A stretch of 64,000 bases of DNA from DSSM01 sp964484125 (GTDB lineage: Bacteria > Bacteroidota > Ignavibacteria > Tepidaquicellales > Tepidaquicellaceae): positions 97,683-161,682 of the forward strand of contig CAZAEK010000005.1 in assembly GCA_964484125.1 (NCBI GenBank), read 5' to 3'. Below, in pieces: positions 63,979 to 64,000 of this stretch (the first letter of the stretch is position 1; every line of letters starts with the position of its first letter). The translations under genes were made by a program, and so were the position numbers. The notes below the pieces were generated by a model. It ran no database searches. It was not told the DNA's origin and saw nothing but the letters and a program-made list of their open reading frames with translations.

Positions 63979-64000
63979 AATCCCGGAGGGATTGAACGTT
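63979..64000. repeat. Member of the palindromic 48-bp repeat family (cut by window end)
   Basis: Core AATCCC-GGA-GGGATT (63979-63993) followed by GAACGTT, which matches the linker start GAACGTT of the first unit at 13701-13707. Same design, a third stem sequence. It continues beyond the window. Confidence 0.6.

Overview
The window looks like a draft-genome or metagenome contig from the Ignavibacteria or a close relative in the Bacteroidota/Chlorobi (FCB) group. Support: A+T-rich DNA, three complete secreted proteins plus one cut by the window edge with C-terminal type IX secretion (T9SS) sorting domains (two have the QNYPNPFNP form), gingipain/PorU-type C25 proteins, a DUF5683 protein, and an Rnf operon. 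Two runs of exactly 100 N (13885-13984 and 61868-61967) are scaffold gaps. Genus and species cannot be told from this sequence. No rRNA, tRNA, CRISPR array, transposase or prophage gene was seen.

Layout. 1-6763: two tandem C25-type secreted proteins, the first cut by the window edge. 6822-10084: a conserved hypothetical gene paired with fumarylacetoacetase, then secG and a DUF5683 gene. 10509-12060: a three-gene HipBST-like toxin-antitoxin system behind an A+T-rich regulatory region, followed by asnS. 13686-14065: an array of 48-bp units, each with a palindromic core. 14091-25250: mostly housekeeping genes (NYN nuclease, ABC exporter with a lipoprotein, MFS exporter, fbp, radA, acpS, M28 peptidase, an RmlD-like reductase). 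25446-32602: an Rnf operon in the order C-D-G-E-A, then a Tat-exported NusG-II protein, apbE, rnfB and an RseC-like gene. 32750-41094: a T9SS-exported BNR-repeat protein, hldD, a Nudix gene, an AAA ATPase/nuclease with iterated operator-like motifs, and polA.

41216-62159 is a large polysaccharide locus, almost all on the + strand. It begins with a regulatory set (REC-REC-PP2C phosphatase, STAS protein, HATPase anti-sigma-like protein) interleaved with a glycosyltransferase. It continues with a nucleotidyltransferase/phosphoglycosyltransferase fusion, galE, rmlA, rmlC, ugd, a half-length TolC-like protein, a Wzc-like protein with a degenerate kinase domain, five more glycosyltransferases, a 46-codon membrane protein, a Wzy/ligase and a reverse-strand Wzx flippase. 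Read together: precursor sugars are made, assembled on a lipid carrier, flipped, polymerised and exported, perhaps under partner-switching control. The window ends with a T9SS-exported peptidylarginine deiminase-like enzyme and another member of the palindromic repeat family.

The points most worth a second look are the HipBST-like system with its SIS motif, the repeat family whose hairpin stems differ while the linker is conserved, the partner-switch genes inside the polysaccharide locus, the nucleotidyltransferase/PGT fusion, the degenerate Wzc kinase, and an rnfC whose conserved N-terminus lies upstream of any ordinary start codon.
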